Below, piece after piece: positions 23,302-35,563 of a DNA stretch of 44,700 bases (position 1 is its first letter; each line of letters opens with the position of its first letter). The translations under genes and the position numbers were made by a program. The notes under the pieces were generated by a model that saw nothing but the letters and a program-made list of their open reading frames with translations, searched no databases and was not told where the DNA came from. The stretch comes from Fonsecaea monophora. Taxonomy: Eukaryota > Ascomycota > Eurotiomycetes > Chaetothyriales > Herpotrichiellaceae. The stretch is from assembly GCF_001642475.1 (NCBI RefSeq), contig NW_019174107.1:1-44700 (forward strand), written 5' to 3'.

Positions 23302-25008
23302 ATGAGGGTAATAGTCGTGATCATATCTGTCCCTATCTCGGTATGTTTCCGCCTTGTTTGCTATGAAACCATTAACGAGCGGGCAAGCTGGTGCTGTATG
23401 CTGTTGCCAACGCAGTCTACAATGTGTATCTACACCCCCTGAGACGATACCCGGGCCCCAAAGCCTGGGCCGCGAGCAGACTTCCCTGGTTCTACAATAC
23501 GACCAGCGGCCAGATCCACACGCGACTCACGGCACTCCACAAGCAATACGGCCCTGTTGTGAGGATTGCTCCCAACGAGCTCTCCTATACCGAGCCGGCG
23601 GCATGGAGGCAGATGTATTGTCCCCTCAACTGAATTGCGTGCCGAGACCAGCAAAATAGCTAACTTGTCTCGACAGTTACGGCCACAGGTCGGTGGAAAT
23701 GCCCAAAGACCTCGACGGTGCCGGGATCATGCCCTCCTTCAACGGGGCATATTCTATCATCAACGCGCCCCATGACCACCACCTACGCCTTCGACGCGCG
23801 ATCGCTCCCGCGTTTTCGGAAAAGGCACTCCGCGAGCAAGAGAGCATGTTGCAGACTTACGTCGATCTTCTCGTGTCGCGGCTGAAGGAAACTTGTAAGC
23901 GTGGACCTCAGGATCTCGTGTCGTGGTACAATTTCGCCACGTTCGATATGATGGGAGACATGGCTTTTGGCGAGCCCTTCGGATGTCTGCGCGACGGCCA
24001 GAACCACGCCTGGGTCAACCTCATCTTCAGCAGCGTCAAGTCTTACCCGTGGTACCAGGTGTTTCTTTACTACGGCATCATGTCCATCGCCGCGTTCTTC
24101 ACCCCAAAGAAGCTAGCCGATGCCAAACGCGACGCCGACGCGAATGCCCATACCAAAGTCGACCGTCGCATGGCCATGAAGGCGCTGGCGAGGAAGGACT
24201 TTATGAGCTACATCCTGCCAGAAGAGAATGATCGGCAGGGCATGGAAGTGTCTCTCGACGAGATCAAAGAAACTGCAGCGATCCTCATTATCGCCGGCAG
24301 CGAAACATCGGCGACCCTCTTGTCGGGTGTCACGTATTACATGCTCACGCACCCGCGTATCTACGAACGCGCGGTCAAGGAAGTCCGCGGCGCCTTCCAG
24401 ACGTATGCGGACATCAGCATGATCAAGACCGGCGCGTTGAAATATATCCCCGCGATTGTGCAGGAAGCCTTCCGCATGTATCCGCCCGCCCCGGTCACGT
24501 TTCCACGAAAGGTGCCGGGGGCTGGCGAGGAGGTCCTGGGCCGCTGGGTTCCCGGCGGCACGACAGTGGGAGTTCCTCAGTATGCCGCGTACCGGAGTTC
24601 CAGCAATTTCTATCGGCCTGATGACTTCCTACCCGAGAGGTGGCTCAGTGCGGCTGACTGTGTGGACGGTGACTTGCCTGCCGAGTTGTTCGCCAACGAT
24701 CAAGCCCAAGTGTTGCAGCCTTTTTCGTTCGGACCAAGGAATTGTATTGGGAAAGCGTGAGTCTGATACCTTCCTTCTCGCTCTCCCCACTACTCTCCGT
24801 GTCTCTCCGTGTATGTGATCGCTAATCATGCAAGAATAGTCTCGCCTACGTGGAAATACGACTCATCCTGGCCAAAATGCTCTGGAGCTTCGACATGAGC
24901 CTGACTCCCCAGCAGGCACGAACGCCCTGGGACGACCAAGGCACCTACATGATGTGGGAGAAACATCCCTTGATGGTCAATCTCCAAGTCGTCCAACGAG
25001 GATCATAA
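23302..25008 (+). CDS. Cytochrome P450 monooxygenase (membrane-anchored, class II type)
   Basis: Exons 23302-23340, 23388-23614, 23677-24756 and 24840-25008 give 504 aa. The first exon encodes a hydrophobic anchor (MRVIVVIISVPISLVLYAV), so the enzyme should sit in the ER membrane and use NADPH-P450 reductase. The proline hinge is YLHPLRRYPGP. The I-helix motif is AGSETS at 295-300, the ExxR pair is E352 and R355, and a PERW segment follows. The heme loop is FSFGPRNCIG with C445 as thiolate ligand. Length is typical. Substrate is unknown; in this setting it probably hydroxylates the compound that the SDRs and BVMOs then handle. It converges with BVMO-1, with 553 bp between stops. Confidence 0.95.
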
Positions 25009-25561
25009 AAGGTAAGAAAGGGGAGAAGGGTCTATGGTGGTAGGCAGGGCAAGTAGTAATCATTCCCTATGAGCTCACGAGAAAAGATCTGAGATGGCTT
25101 GACGGGTCAGATTCTTCATAAACTGAATGTACTCTCTTTGTCTTCTGCTCAGGTACTACTACCGTCCATGTACTCGCACACTCCCTGTAGGTCTGCTTGG
25201 AAGATGGGTACAGGCTCAAGTCTGGCCCAGGTTAGTCTAGAAACCAGACGCACCGGTCCGCTACAGCAAACTGTTGATAACAACAGAAACTACATGGTGC
25301 CATGCGCAGCATGCATGCTCTTGTGAGAGACTGAATAAAGAAATTGAATACGAAACAAGATCAGAGGCAAAAGACGCGAGGATTCTAGGTGTAGCTCTTG
25401 GGAATCGGACTCAATGGGCAAAGACCACCGGGCAGGGATTTTACAATTGATATTTATCACGAGATGAGCCTACAATTCTTCTTCTTCTTCTCAGTACCAC
25501 CGCCCTCAAAATCCCAGCCAGGTGGGCATCACATCTCATCATGCCACAATCCCCCATCCTC
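25009..25561. other. Convergent 3' spacer between P450 and BVMO-1
   Basis: Both neighbouring genes end here. No coding frame or strong hairpin was noticed. A short CTT repeat lies near 25480. Confidence 0.4.
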
Positions 25562-27747
25562 TCAAACCGCAGGAACACCCGTGTCGACGGTCGCGTCCTT
25601 GACCGCGGGATAATCAATGTCGTCCAGGTAATCGACCGCCTTGGGCCCGTACTGTTGGCCGTACGTGAGCCCGTCGCCGAGCCAGGCGAACTTGTTCTCC
25701 TTGGTCACCGGGTGGTACTCGTAGTCAAAGTCCTCGTAGCACACCTCCTGCAGGGCCTTTCGCGCGTGCACGCCCGACCCGGGCCATGGCGTCACCAGCC
25801 GTCCGTTGGGTTGCCCGCGCTTGTACCACGACTTGCAGGGCGCCGTGAAGACGGTTTTGGAAAAGTACCGGTCGACGTGGGCGCTGAAGGCTTTGTTGGC
25901 GGCTTCTCTGTTTCGGGCCGTTAGTTGTGCTCGCGCTCAAGCTTTAGACTAGGAGGAGAGAGAGAGAAAGAGAGAGAGAGTGTGTGTGTACGTGTGTGTG
26001 TGATATGGGAGATGAAAAGAGTCAAGGGCCAACACGTACTTTACCACAAACGATCGAATATACTCCCTCTGTACCTTCTGGATCATCTTGGTCATGTAGT
26101 CGCAGACATTCTCAATCATGAAAATAGTGCCTCCTGTCCCCGGCCCACCGTTGGGTCCGAGGAACATGAGCAGATTCGGCATTTTCGGCGGACACATCGA
26201 GAGGTATGCCTCGGGGATGGGGTTCCACACCTCATCGAGCGTGATGCCACCTTGGCCGACGAAGGGAAGCTCGCCTTGTCTCGACCTGTGGAACGACAAG
26301 TCTTTTAGCTTTTACATATCCCCCTTGGAGCAGGCAATAGACGGGGTGGATTGGTTTCGTCTTACACATCATATCCTGTGGCGCAGATCAACAGGTCAAT
26401 CTCGCGAATCTTGCCGTCGGCCGTCTCGATCCCGTGCTCGTGCACCTTCTTGATCGGCATCCCGATAAAGTCGACGTTGTCGGCGAGACACGCTTCGAGG
26501 TAGCCTGGGCCTGGGGTCAGTCGCCGGCACCCGACGGGGAAATCTGGCAGGAGGGTGTTGAGGATGTCGGGTCGGTCTTTGAGCTTCTCCGTCATTGAGT
26601 CGTAGCACATCTGGTGGAACTGCTTCTGCACCTCTGTTCCGGTGAAGATGGCGAGTTGGGCTTGGTTCAATGAGTTCTCGATGCGCTCGCGGAATTCCTT
26701 GTAGGCGTTGGGCACCTTTCGGAAGCGCTCGAGTTCGTCCTTGGGATGTTTGACTTGACTCAATATCAGCAAAAGCGGGACATCAACTGGAGAGAGGGAT
26801 GGTGTTGGGGAGCTCACAATTGCCGTATTCGCCCCTCGCGGCAATCTCTTCGCCGCCAAAGCCGACGGGGGCAATCCAGTTTCTGCCTTTCATATAGTGA
26901 TCTACGTGTCCGACCAAGGGCTGGAGAGTGGGTAGAAGTTGGACGCCAGACGAACCAGCCCCGACCAGAGCAACTCTCAAATCCTTGTGTAGCTGGATCG
27001 AAGGATCCCAGTCGGCCGTGTGGACGAGCTTCCCTTTGAAATCGTGCAGACCCTCGATGTCGGGCCACTCCCATTTGTCTAGGATGCCGGTGGCGGTGAC
27101 GACGATGTCGGCCCGGTCGATGACTTTCTGTCCCGTAGGTTAGCGAGGCGATAAATCTAAGGGACCAAGTGTCTTTCTTGGACCCGGCTTCGAGTTCCTG
27201 GGGCGGGCGGCCAACGAACCTTCTTCGCTTCGAGGTCTTCAAAGACGACCTCCCACTCGCACTGGTCTTCATGCCACGTTGCGCTGACGAACTGGTGCTT
27301 GAACTTGCAGTAGTCGTAGACGCCGTATTTCTTCGCAACGTTTTGTAGGTACCGCTGAATTTCAGGACCAGACGCGTAGAACTCTGACCACTGGGAGTTG
27401 CTCTCGAAGGTGAACTGGTACCCCGGGCTGGGTATGTCGCATCGCAGTCCGGGATATCTTTGTTTTGTCGTAGTGTCAGCACGCTCCCAATCTCCCTTCT
27501 ACCTCTGTGTCTGTGTCCGTGCAAGGCTGACCTACTTATTCACAAACCAAGTCCCACCCACATCGGCATTTTTCTCATAGATGGTGAGATTCAAGTTCTT
27601 GATCTTCTGCGGAAACCGGATGCCAGCACAGATCCCTGACGCCCCGGCACCGATGCAGATGACACGGATCGGTCGTGCCTCGTCGACGGGTTTGTTCTGG
27701 ACCATGTCGTCCCAGGTCCAGGTTGACCTGGTGTCCATTGACCCCAT
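25562..27747 (-). CDS. Flavin-containing Baeyer-Villiger-type monooxygenase (BVMO-1)
   Basis: Exons in transcript order: 27747-27536, 27457-27220, 27127-26818, 26753-26366, 26285-26040 and 25907-25562. The product is 579 aa. Type I BVMOs use FAD, NADPH and oxygen to insert oxygen next to a ketone, giving an ester or lactone. The FAD site is GAGASG (33-38). The BVMO fingerprint FxGxxxHxxxW is exact as FKGKLVHTADW (180-190, His186). The NADPH site is GAGSSG (206-211). TATG and CATGY are the conserved linker and C-terminal turns. Introns are 64-132 bp; the last contains a GA/TG microsatellite. It is divergent from the esterase gene, a pairing known from alicyclic ketone degradation, where a BVMO product is hydrolysed by a neighbouring esterase. 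Confidence 0.93.
25954..26002. repeat. (AG)n(TG)n microsatellite inside BVMO-1 intron 5
   Basis: An AG run passes directly into TG/CGTG repeats. It lies wholly inside the 132-bp intron and makes it the longest of the gene. Confidence 0.85.
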
Positions 27748-28388
27748 TGTGAACGATACTTGGTCACGTTAAAGCTGTGTCTTTGCGTCGGTGATTTGAT
27801 CGATGAATTAGCTGATATTGTTACCGTACCATAAAGACGATAACCTCAAGTAAACAGCTCAAACAGCCCAAATGGACCTCTTTAACACGTAAATACCATC
27901 TATCACTTCCATATCCAATTCAGGCTGGAAATCTTGGCGCCACTCGGAATAAGCATCTCGGGTGGTGGTGGGCGCGGACGAAGGTCGTCCTAATCGACGG
28001 GGCCAAACTTTCCACTCTATGGCCGAGGGAGGGGAGACCCGGGACGGGAGTGCTTAGGACAGGAGAAGCCAGTCAGGGTTTCCGAGTAATCGAGGCGTAT
28101 GTGAGAGGACCAGTTGAGCAAAGTCTGAGTATTTCCGTTGGCAGCTCATGGACAAAATCCCGCCCCGTCAACGCCTGCGACGTCGTGATATGGTTGATGA
28201 TTGAACCCGTCCATAACGTGAGGGAGTGAATGACCTCCAAGTAAGGACCAAGGGTGGCATTAACAACATCGACCAACGCCCAGATATTCTACAATACGCA
28301 GGAACTCGTCGTTGATAGTGGCGACTGAGAAGAAAGTAACTGCGGAGAACAGCTGGACTGGCCAAGTGACAGGCTGATCGCAGTCACC
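27748..28388. promoter_or_regulatory. Divergent promoter region between BVMO-1 and the esterase
   Basis: This 640-bp spacer separates two start codons pointing apart. It carries the motif ATTCCGAGTGG on the minus strand at 27940-27950, matched exactly upstream of BVMO-2. No other gene is visible. Confidence 0.5.
27940..27950 (-). promoter_or_regulatory. Shared 11-bp motif ATTCCGAGTGG, copy 1
   Basis: Lies about 190 bp upstream of the BVMO-1 start and about 440 bp upstream of the esterase. An identical 11-mer occurs at 29826-29836. Proposed regulator site; inference only. Confidence 0.4.
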
Positions 28389-29543
28389 ATGGCACAGATC
28401 AATTGGCAACAAGCTCGTCAGAGGCCCGTCAATACATTGAGTGCGTTTGTTGCCATCTCCTGGAAGGTCTCGGGCTATACTTTACGGAGGCTTGCGACAT
28501 GCCTCTCACCGCTGCCCCAGCCCTCACTCCGTACCGCCATCGGCAACATTGTCTGCGCGACGCTGTCTGCATGGGATTCCGACATCGTCCTCAATGCCCC
28601 CAAGGCGGCGGTCGAGAAGGCCAGGAAGATCTCAACACCTGAATTCACAGCATTTGATGTCGGCGAGCCGGGACCCTTTCGAGACGCAGACGTGGTCATC
28701 GTCTACCTCCACGGTGGTGGGTATTGTATAGGCCACCCTCTGCAGTACAGGACAATGTACAAGCGCTGGCTCGGACTGGCGAGAAAGCAAGGGATGAAAC
28801 TCGCCATAGTTGCTGTTCAGTACCGTGAGATTACCCAGCCCTTCTGAAGACATTGATAAGAGCAAACCCCCGACTTATCCATCTCCCTAGCACTTGCTCC
28901 CAAGCATCCCTATCCATCGCAGCTGGAAACAGTGCTAGCAGTATATCGCCACCTGATCCACACCGAGCATGTCACACCGGAGAAGATCTGTTTTGCAGGA
29001 GACTCTGCTGGAGGTATTTCCCCCTTCCCTTTCGGTTCCGTTCCTCACGAAACCCGCAGGCTAAACCGGACAGGAAATCTCGTGGCGGCAACAGTTCTAG
29101 CGATTCGAGACGACGAGAAACTCCCCTCCCCAGGCAAAGCTGTGCTCTTCTCCGCCTGGCTTGATTTGACGCTGTCCACGATCGAAAACCACGAGTGCCT
29201 CGACCGCGACGTCTTGGTGATTCCGGCGTACATGAAAGCCCACCTCGTGCCGGCATTCATTGGCAAGGACTATTCGCCCTCCGATCCGCGCATTTCGCCT
29301 GTCCTGGCGACAGATTTCAAGAATTTACCGGCACAGCTGGTGGTGTATGGCGACCTGGAAGTGATGCAAGACGAGGCAAAGACTTGGATCCAGAAGAGCA
29401 CGGACGCTGGGGTGCCTACTACGGTTTACATTGGAAAGGGGGGACTGCATGGGTTCGGTGTAGGGGGGTTGCTGTGCGATTCTACGCTTCGGCGGGAGGT
29501 GGATGATACGCTTTTTCGGTTCTTAAAGGGAGAGAAAGACTGA
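28389..29543 (+). CDS. Alpha/beta hydrolase, HSL-type esterase/lactonase
   Basis: Exons 28389-28824, 28891-29013 and 29074-29543 (introns 66 and 60 bp) give 342 aa. The oxyanion motif HGGG is at 108-111 and the nucleophile elbow GDSAGG has S184; intron 2 falls inside this GG. The acid is probably the Asp in VVYGDLEVMQDE, and the base is the His in GGLHGFG. The arrangement is that of hormone-sensitive-lipase family esterases, which cleave small esters and lactones. No signal peptide is obvious, though residues 15-30 are mildly hydrophobic. Its position between two BVMO genes suggests that it hydrolyses a BVMO-made ester or lactone. Confidence 0.92.
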
Positions 29544-29825
29544 AATAGAGAGAGCAGAGAGGTGATAGACAGTTACTTGACATACTTCTACAATGCATAT
29601 TTCAGTAGGTAGTGACGAGGATGTTGGAATATGACAGAGAGAAAAACCCGCTGATCAGCCACAATGTCCATCGCGCTTCCGTTTTCTCGTTTCTGATATC
29701 ACACTGCGTGCGATTCCTGTCCATCTCTGAACCTTGAAGCATGCTTTCTCCAATACAGGACATGCAGAATCTTTAATGGGTGTGTCAAGTTCTCTCCCAC
29801 CTTACCTCGTCTGGCCACCTTCTCG

Positions 29826-29836
29826 ATTCCGAGTGG
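29826..29836 (+). promoter_or_regulatory. Shared 11-bp motif ATTCCGAGTGG, copy 2, upstream of BVMO-2
   Basis: Located 218-228 bp before the BVMO-2 start codon. A further ATTCCG lies at 29847-29852. It matches copy 1 exactly over 11 bp, while the surrounding bases differ, so it is not part of a longer duplication. Confidence 0.4.
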
Positions 29837-30053
29837 GCTCGTCCTAATTCCGCGCTACTCGATGCCTGTCAGTCGTCACTCATTTCCGACCAGTTGGGAT
29901 TCCAGCCAACTAGTGCAGCGAGTGAACGACACTGTTTCTGGCGAACTTAAGTGTGCTAACGGCCAGACAAGATGGAAGGAGGACGTTACATAGTCCTTGG
30001 GACAAACCACAATTCGGATTCATTTTTGCGAAGAATCCTCAATTGCCCCGACC

Positions 30054-32872
30054 ATGCCTTCAGGCTCCTCCATCCCCACGGGGCATTCGACACTCCCTGA
30101 GAATGGGGAATACAACATCCTGCCGCAATATCACTCCCAGCCCTCACAGCTCCGAGTAATTTGTGTCGGCGCAGGTGCCGCAGGTATCCTGGTGGCGTAC
30201 AGGATGCAAAAGGAGCTGAAGAACTATGAGCTGGTCTGCTATGACAAGTGAGTTTCGTGAAGCCTAGATTCCGGGGTTCAACTGTTGGGTCTGTACTGAC
30301 GAAAAGGACGTGAAAGAAATCCCAGAGTCGGTGGGACTTGGTAAGTTTGTTGCTCTCTTTGGATTCTTTGGCTGGGAATACTGATCGCGACTCGACCAGG
30401 TACGAGAATCGGTATCCCGGATGTGCTTGTGATCTGTACGCCAATTCTAGCAATGAGCCTGATGATTGTCAATCCGTCTGACTGTCTCTACACAGACCTG
30501 CACATGCATATGTCTTCCCGTTCGAGCCAAATCCAGAGTGGTCCGAGTTCTATGCCTCTGGACCCGAAATTCTCGCGTATCTGGAAAACTTTGTCAACAA
30601 GTACCGCCTTCAGCCCTTCATCAAGCTGAACTCACGCATCCTCAGCGCAAACTGGGATGAAGAGAGAGGAATTTGTCCGGATATCCTGTAACCGGGAGAG
30701 ATATGACTGCTGACCCGTGGAGCAGATGAGGTCGAGGTCGAAACAGGCGGCGAGACGATCAAAGACTGGTGCCACGTGTTCATCAACGGCGCCGGATTTT
30801 TGAATGATTGGAAATGTGCGATCCCGATCTCCATCCTTGCATTCTGGAGGATGTTGCAGTACTGACCTTGAGATTTCGCCAGGGCCGAATATTCCAGGTC
30901 TTCACAGCTTCAAGGGTAAACTGATGCACAGTGCGGCATGGGATCCCTGTAAGATACCTCTGGGCTCCGGAGGAACGATAAGAAGATCCTAACATCTCTC
31001 AGCTGTCGACTACAGGGATAAAAAGGTCGCGATCATCGGGACGGGGTCTTCTGCTATCCAGATTTTGCCCGAACTGCAAAAAAGTAGGGGGGAAACCCAC
31101 CCGGCGGATTGACATGGCCATCTGACAATGACAATCGGGACCAGGTGCCGCACAAGTTGTGACCTTTATGCGCTCCCCGACATGGTAGGCCAGATATACC
31201 AACTCCAGACATGAGCGGCGTCTAACGCAGCACACTCGCAGGATCTACCCGTCCATCGCATCCGACATGCTCGATTCCAGCATCACCAGTGGCCAAGGCA
31301 AAAAGGCCGAGGACAGGAAGGAGCAATACGTCTATTCCGAGGAAGAGAAGAAGCGGTTTCGAGAAGACCCCGATTTCTTGCTCCAGTATCGAAAGGACAT
31401 CGAGGTCCGGGCGAACGACAGCTACGACCTGTTCCTGAAAGGGACTCAGTCCCTTGAGAACCTCAGGCGGTTGCTGATCGACAATATGAACGACCGCATT
31501 GGGCCAGGTCATGAAGAGTTGAAGAAGGCCGTCATTCCCAGTTGGTCTCCTGGCTGTACGTATCCATTTTTCAGTCCTCCTGATTTATACGAGCAAATGT
31601 GGTTGACAGGGATGCCTCTTCAGGTCGGCGGGTGACTCCAGGGCCGGGATATCTCGAAGCATTGACCATGCCGAGTCAGTATACTCTTCCCCCTTTCTTC
31701 CCGTCTATAGAGCTGAGTGACGTTAGATGTGCTCCCCGTCCATCGAGGTATCAAGTCTGTGGTTCCGGAAGGCATCATTGACGATGCTGGTGAGGTTTAC
31801 AATGTTGACATTGTGGTTTGTGCAACTGGATTCAACATCGCGTTTGCGCCCCGCTTGTGAGTTTCCCTGGGTGTCGCGTGCCACGGATGTACCGTCGCTG
31901 ATTTATACGCACACGCAGTCCTATCCGTGGAGTCAATGGGGTGACAATGTCCGACGAATTCGACCCTGAGCCCAAGGTCTACCTTGCTCTGACGGTGCCG
32001 AAGTTTCCCAACTACTTTGTCGTCAACGGCGTTCGCGGTATGTGAGGGCATTCAATGTGTAGCTACTGTTGACTGACCTATCATACAGGTAACTGGGCTG
32101 TGGGAAGTGTATTAGTCTCTGTAAGTGCCGGGACTCAGTGTTAAAAAATGACCCTCGCTAAAGAATCTCCGTTCAGCATGATATGCAAGTGGAGTATATT
32201 GTACAATGCATGAAAAGAATGCAGCAAGAGGGTATCAAGGCTCTAGAAGTCCGACCGGAGCCCATCGACGAGTTGTACGAGCACATAGGTAAGGACCTTT
32301 TTGGTACCGGCCTTTAGAGAGAAGAGTGCTCTGACTGAATTTCAGACGAGTTCCATCGCAACTCGGTGTGGAGTGATGACTGCAGCAGGTAAGAGCCCTT
32401 GCGGGTCAATGTGATGGAACCTATGGACTGACCGCGTCTACAGCTGGTACAAGAATGGGGTCAAGGATGGTTCGTCTCGACCCTCTAAGCGTCTTCTAAG
32501 CTCACCCATGGTGTGCCGCATTGTTCTATCGCTGACTTGAAATGACTACTTGTCCTTCCTTGTACAGGCAAGGTATGGATCTGGGGCGGTTCGGTAAATC
32601 TCTCCCTTCCTCCACCCACACTGGACAACATGATCATGACCATGTCTATGTCCCCGAAGGCGTGAAAGCCAAAGATCTAACAGCAATACCAGGGCTTCCA
32701 CTACTTCAAAACCATCAAGAACGTGCGTTGGGAGGACTACCAGTTCCGATACCACCGCAAGAATCGCTGGGCGTTCTTGGGCAACGGGTGGACCGAGGAG
32801 CAGTATACGCACGACAGATCGAGGTTGGCCCCCTACATTCGGAACGAGGATAGATATTGGGATTTTGAGTGA
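30054..32872 (+). CDS. Flavin-containing Baeyer-Villiger-type monooxygenase (BVMO-2), 18 exons
   Basis: Exons: 30054-30247, 30317-30340, 30400-30435, 30496-30674, 30726-30815, 30883-30948, 31003-31083, 31145-31184, 31242-31555, 31624-31674, 31727-31856, 31919-32037, 32089-32120, 32177-32288, 32346-32388, 32444-32469, 32568-32593 and 32693-32872. They total 581 codons, giving 580 aa with no frame break. The FAD site is GAGAAG (39-44). The fingerprint FKGKLMHSAAW is at 184-194 (His190). The NADPH site is GTGSSA (209-214), with CATGF later on. The family reaction is NADPH-dependent oxygen insertion beside a ketone. All 17 introns are GT-AG, 51-99 bp, some with weaker donors (GTCCGG, GTCAGT). The fragmented frame could be mistaken for a pseudogene, but the motifs crossing each join argue against that. 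Confidence 0.91.
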
Positions 32873-33097
32873 ACGGCTGCAGTTTATATTGGACTGGGGA
32901 AGTATGAGTTGGGTCAACTTGAGCTGGGTTGAAGAGAGGGCTGTGGTGAACGTGGTGTGCGACCAAAGTGCGGTGGTTGCTGGTTGCCGGTTATATTGAT
33001 ATGCAATGCTCACCAGGTATGCAGCTAGGTCAGCTGTTGGATCGGGCTTTGATACGACTGGGATAGGCGATGTCTCTACACTGTATGTAGGTGAAAA

Positions 33098-34587
33098 TCA
33101 CAGCGGCAACGCATTCTTCAATTCCTCCCACCACTTCCGTCGACTCTTTCCACCATTCCCATCACCAGCATCTCTGCGTCGAAACATGTCCCGAACATCA
33201 CCCACCAAAGCCTCTGGACACTCCCAGGCGGCGAAATGCCCTCCCCTGTCGTGCAGCCTGTCGAGGACCACCGGTCCCATCGTGCGCGCCCACAGCGTCG
33301 GCGTGGTCGCGATCTCCATGGGAAACCGCGATATGCCCAGCTTGACGTCGACGTATCGCTTGGCCGTGTCGTTGTCCGACGCGGCCGTACTGCCCACGCT
33401 GTCGCAGTACCAGCGCACCGAGGCGTGCGGGCCCGCCGTGGAGAAATAGTAGATGCTCACCCACGTGAGGACCTCGTCGTCGGTCCAGGCGTAGTCGTCG
33501 CTCCACGCGTGAAGCTTCTCGTAGATCCACGCGAGCAGCGCCCTGGGGCTGGACTTGAGCGCGTAGCCGATCGTTTGGGGCCGTGTGGCGTGGAGGATCG
33601 CGTAGGCCATGCCCTCCTGGAGGAATGTCGCGGATCGCGCGAGCCCCCGCTGCTCAAAGTCCGTTAGGGGAGTGCTCTTCACTTTCGCCGTGAGGTCGGG
33701 GTGCGTCGCAGCATCAGGCTCGTTGGCTACGGCCATGTTGACGTGGTGCGCTTTGCAGGACTCTGGGTACTGGTGGGCGAGGAACCGGGCGACAAAGTAC
33801 CCCACATCGCCGCCTTGGACGACTTTTCCGGGTTCTCATATCAGTCCCTGTCTCGTGTCCCCAGGGGCAGGTACAGGTTCTCAAGGGCTGGGGAGAGAGA
33901 GAGAGAGAGGCAAGGACCAGAGAAGGATTTTGTCTTGTCTTACGATATTCGTTGTATCCGAGCGTGAGCATCAGTTTATGCACCGCCTCTGCATGCTCGC
34001 CACTGTTGAAGCCGGACTTTGATGATGGCGACAAGTCAGCCAGCCAGCCAGCCAGTTATTCAGTCTCTCCGCTACCCTCCAGTGATCCTGTAGTCTACCA
34101 AAATGGGGGAGTTGTAAAGGTTACCTACCTTTGTCACTCCTGACGAGAATCCAAAGTTGACGAGACTCGGGGCAACGACATGGAACACTGGTTCCTCCCC
34201 AGGGCCCTCTCTTCGCGTAAGTAGCGGGAGGATCTTGGTCACCTCGACGAAACTGCCCGGCCAGCCGTGGAGGAAGAGCAGTGGGATCGCGTCTGGGTGC
34301 TCGCTCCGCTGGTGGACGCAGTGCACGTCGAGCTCTCCAAACCCGTCCACGGCGACGGTGACCATCTGCTGCGGCAAGAGATTCAGTCGCGCCTCGACGG
34401 CCCGCCAGTCGAAGCTGTCCCGCCAGTACATCACCAGGCGCTGCATCTCGGACAGGGGCGTCCCTCGCTGCCATGGGGGGACGTCGTCGACCTCGTCGGG
34501 GAGATCGCTCAGCTGGAGAAGGTCTTTGAGTCGCTGGAGCCGCTGTTGGTCGATGTGGATCTTGTACGGGGTGATTTTAGTGGCCAT
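33098..34587 (-). CDS. Epoxide hydrolase with N-terminal EHN domain (alpha/beta hydrolase fold)
   Basis: Exons in transcript order 34587-34129, 34016-33944 and 33822-33098 (introns 112 and 121 bp) give 418 aa. Residues 1-110 match the EHN domain that precedes the hydrolase core in microsomal-type epoxide hydrolases. HGWPG (107-111) supplies the oxyanion loop. The nucleophile is D183 in GGDVG, where most relatives have GGDWG. The general base is H373 in DRGGHFAAWE. Another departure is PSLVNFGFS in place of the usual Pro-Gly-containing loop. The enzyme would open an epoxide to a diol by a covalent ester intermediate. An alternative start adds three residues (MCS). It converges with BVMO-2 with 225 bp between stops. 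No membrane anchor is seen. Confidence 0.93.
33893..33909. repeat. (GA)n tract in epoxide hydrolase intron 2
   Basis: A run of GA dinucleotides inside the intron at 33823-33943. It is one of several GA tracts in this 13-kb section. Confidence 0.8.
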
Positions 34588-34596
34588 GCTGCACAT

Positions 34597-34665
<69 letters not shown>
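34597..34665. repeat. Long (AC)n(AG)n microsatellite just upstream of the epoxide hydrolase start
   Basis: Nearly 70 bp of AC then AG repeats end about 10 bp from the start codon. In the transcribed direction this reads as CT repeats followed by GT repeats, probably in the 5' leader or core promoter. Length variation could affect expression; that is inference. Confidence 0.85.
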
Positions 34666-34669
<4 letters not shown>

Positions 34670-35563
34670 GAGGTTGTTTGGTCAGACAGGACAGGACAAA
34701 ACAGGACTTGCTCAGTACGATATCAGGTGATGGTCTGGATGGATGGGTCGATCTGGCCTGCGCTTTGGAAAGGAGTGCGGTGCGGCCGTGGTGCTCGTGG
34801 TCTGAGGGAGCAGAGCGCTGTCGTCAAATGGTTACTATTATTATTAGTTCCCATCGCCAGCTTCGACTTGGTTGTCACTACGTAGGTGTGGAGGTGTCGT
34901 ATGCGTAATTCCGGGCCATTGATTCTTCGAAAATGGGGAACGAATCGTATCTAGACGTCTTCGTTCCGCAGGCACCTGGTCGTACCCACATCAATGCTGG
35001 ATAGGGACAGTCTCTAAAAACGGGTACTAAAGGCTTCGATAGGGGCATTGATGTCTCAAAAGAATTGTCGTGCAAGGCTGTTGTCTCTCGTCCGTTGATC
35101 ATGTTTGTAGCCGACCGAAGTATTCTTGACGCTCCCAAACATCCCGGGGGAGTTGTCGAATGTAATCTTTTGTTTTGCCATGAATTTACCATGTAGTATA
35201 TCTCCATCCTGAATGCTCAGCTACCAGATCATCGAAGGCGTTCTCCATTGACTCCCCAGAAGACGCTGAGCAGATAGACGACATGCACTCGTGCATCTGT
35301 CTCATGACCTTAGAATCTTGGAGCAAGTTGAGATAGAACCGAATCAGGCGAGACCACGATCAAGGCACAAGTACTTTACCCAGTGTCGAAGCTACGTCGA
35401 AGCAGCCCTGGGATCCATCAACCCACCTCGGCCCAAGACTATGGATCTAAGCGGATTGTGAGTGGATGGTGCAATTCCGATCGTGCTCGTCGAACAAACC
35501 GTCTCTAGATCTACTATGAACGAAAAAAAAAGGATGCAGATTTGGGCGTTGATGGCGTTCGAA

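Noticed and set aside
30054..32872. BVMO-2 as a frameshifted pseudogene
   Set aside because: All apparent breaks are explained by 17 GT-AG introns that restore frame and motifs exactly.
34267..34908. + strand frame of 213 codons with a run of Glu and Arg
   Set aside because: Made by the AG microsatellite and by the antisense strand of the epoxide hydrolase.
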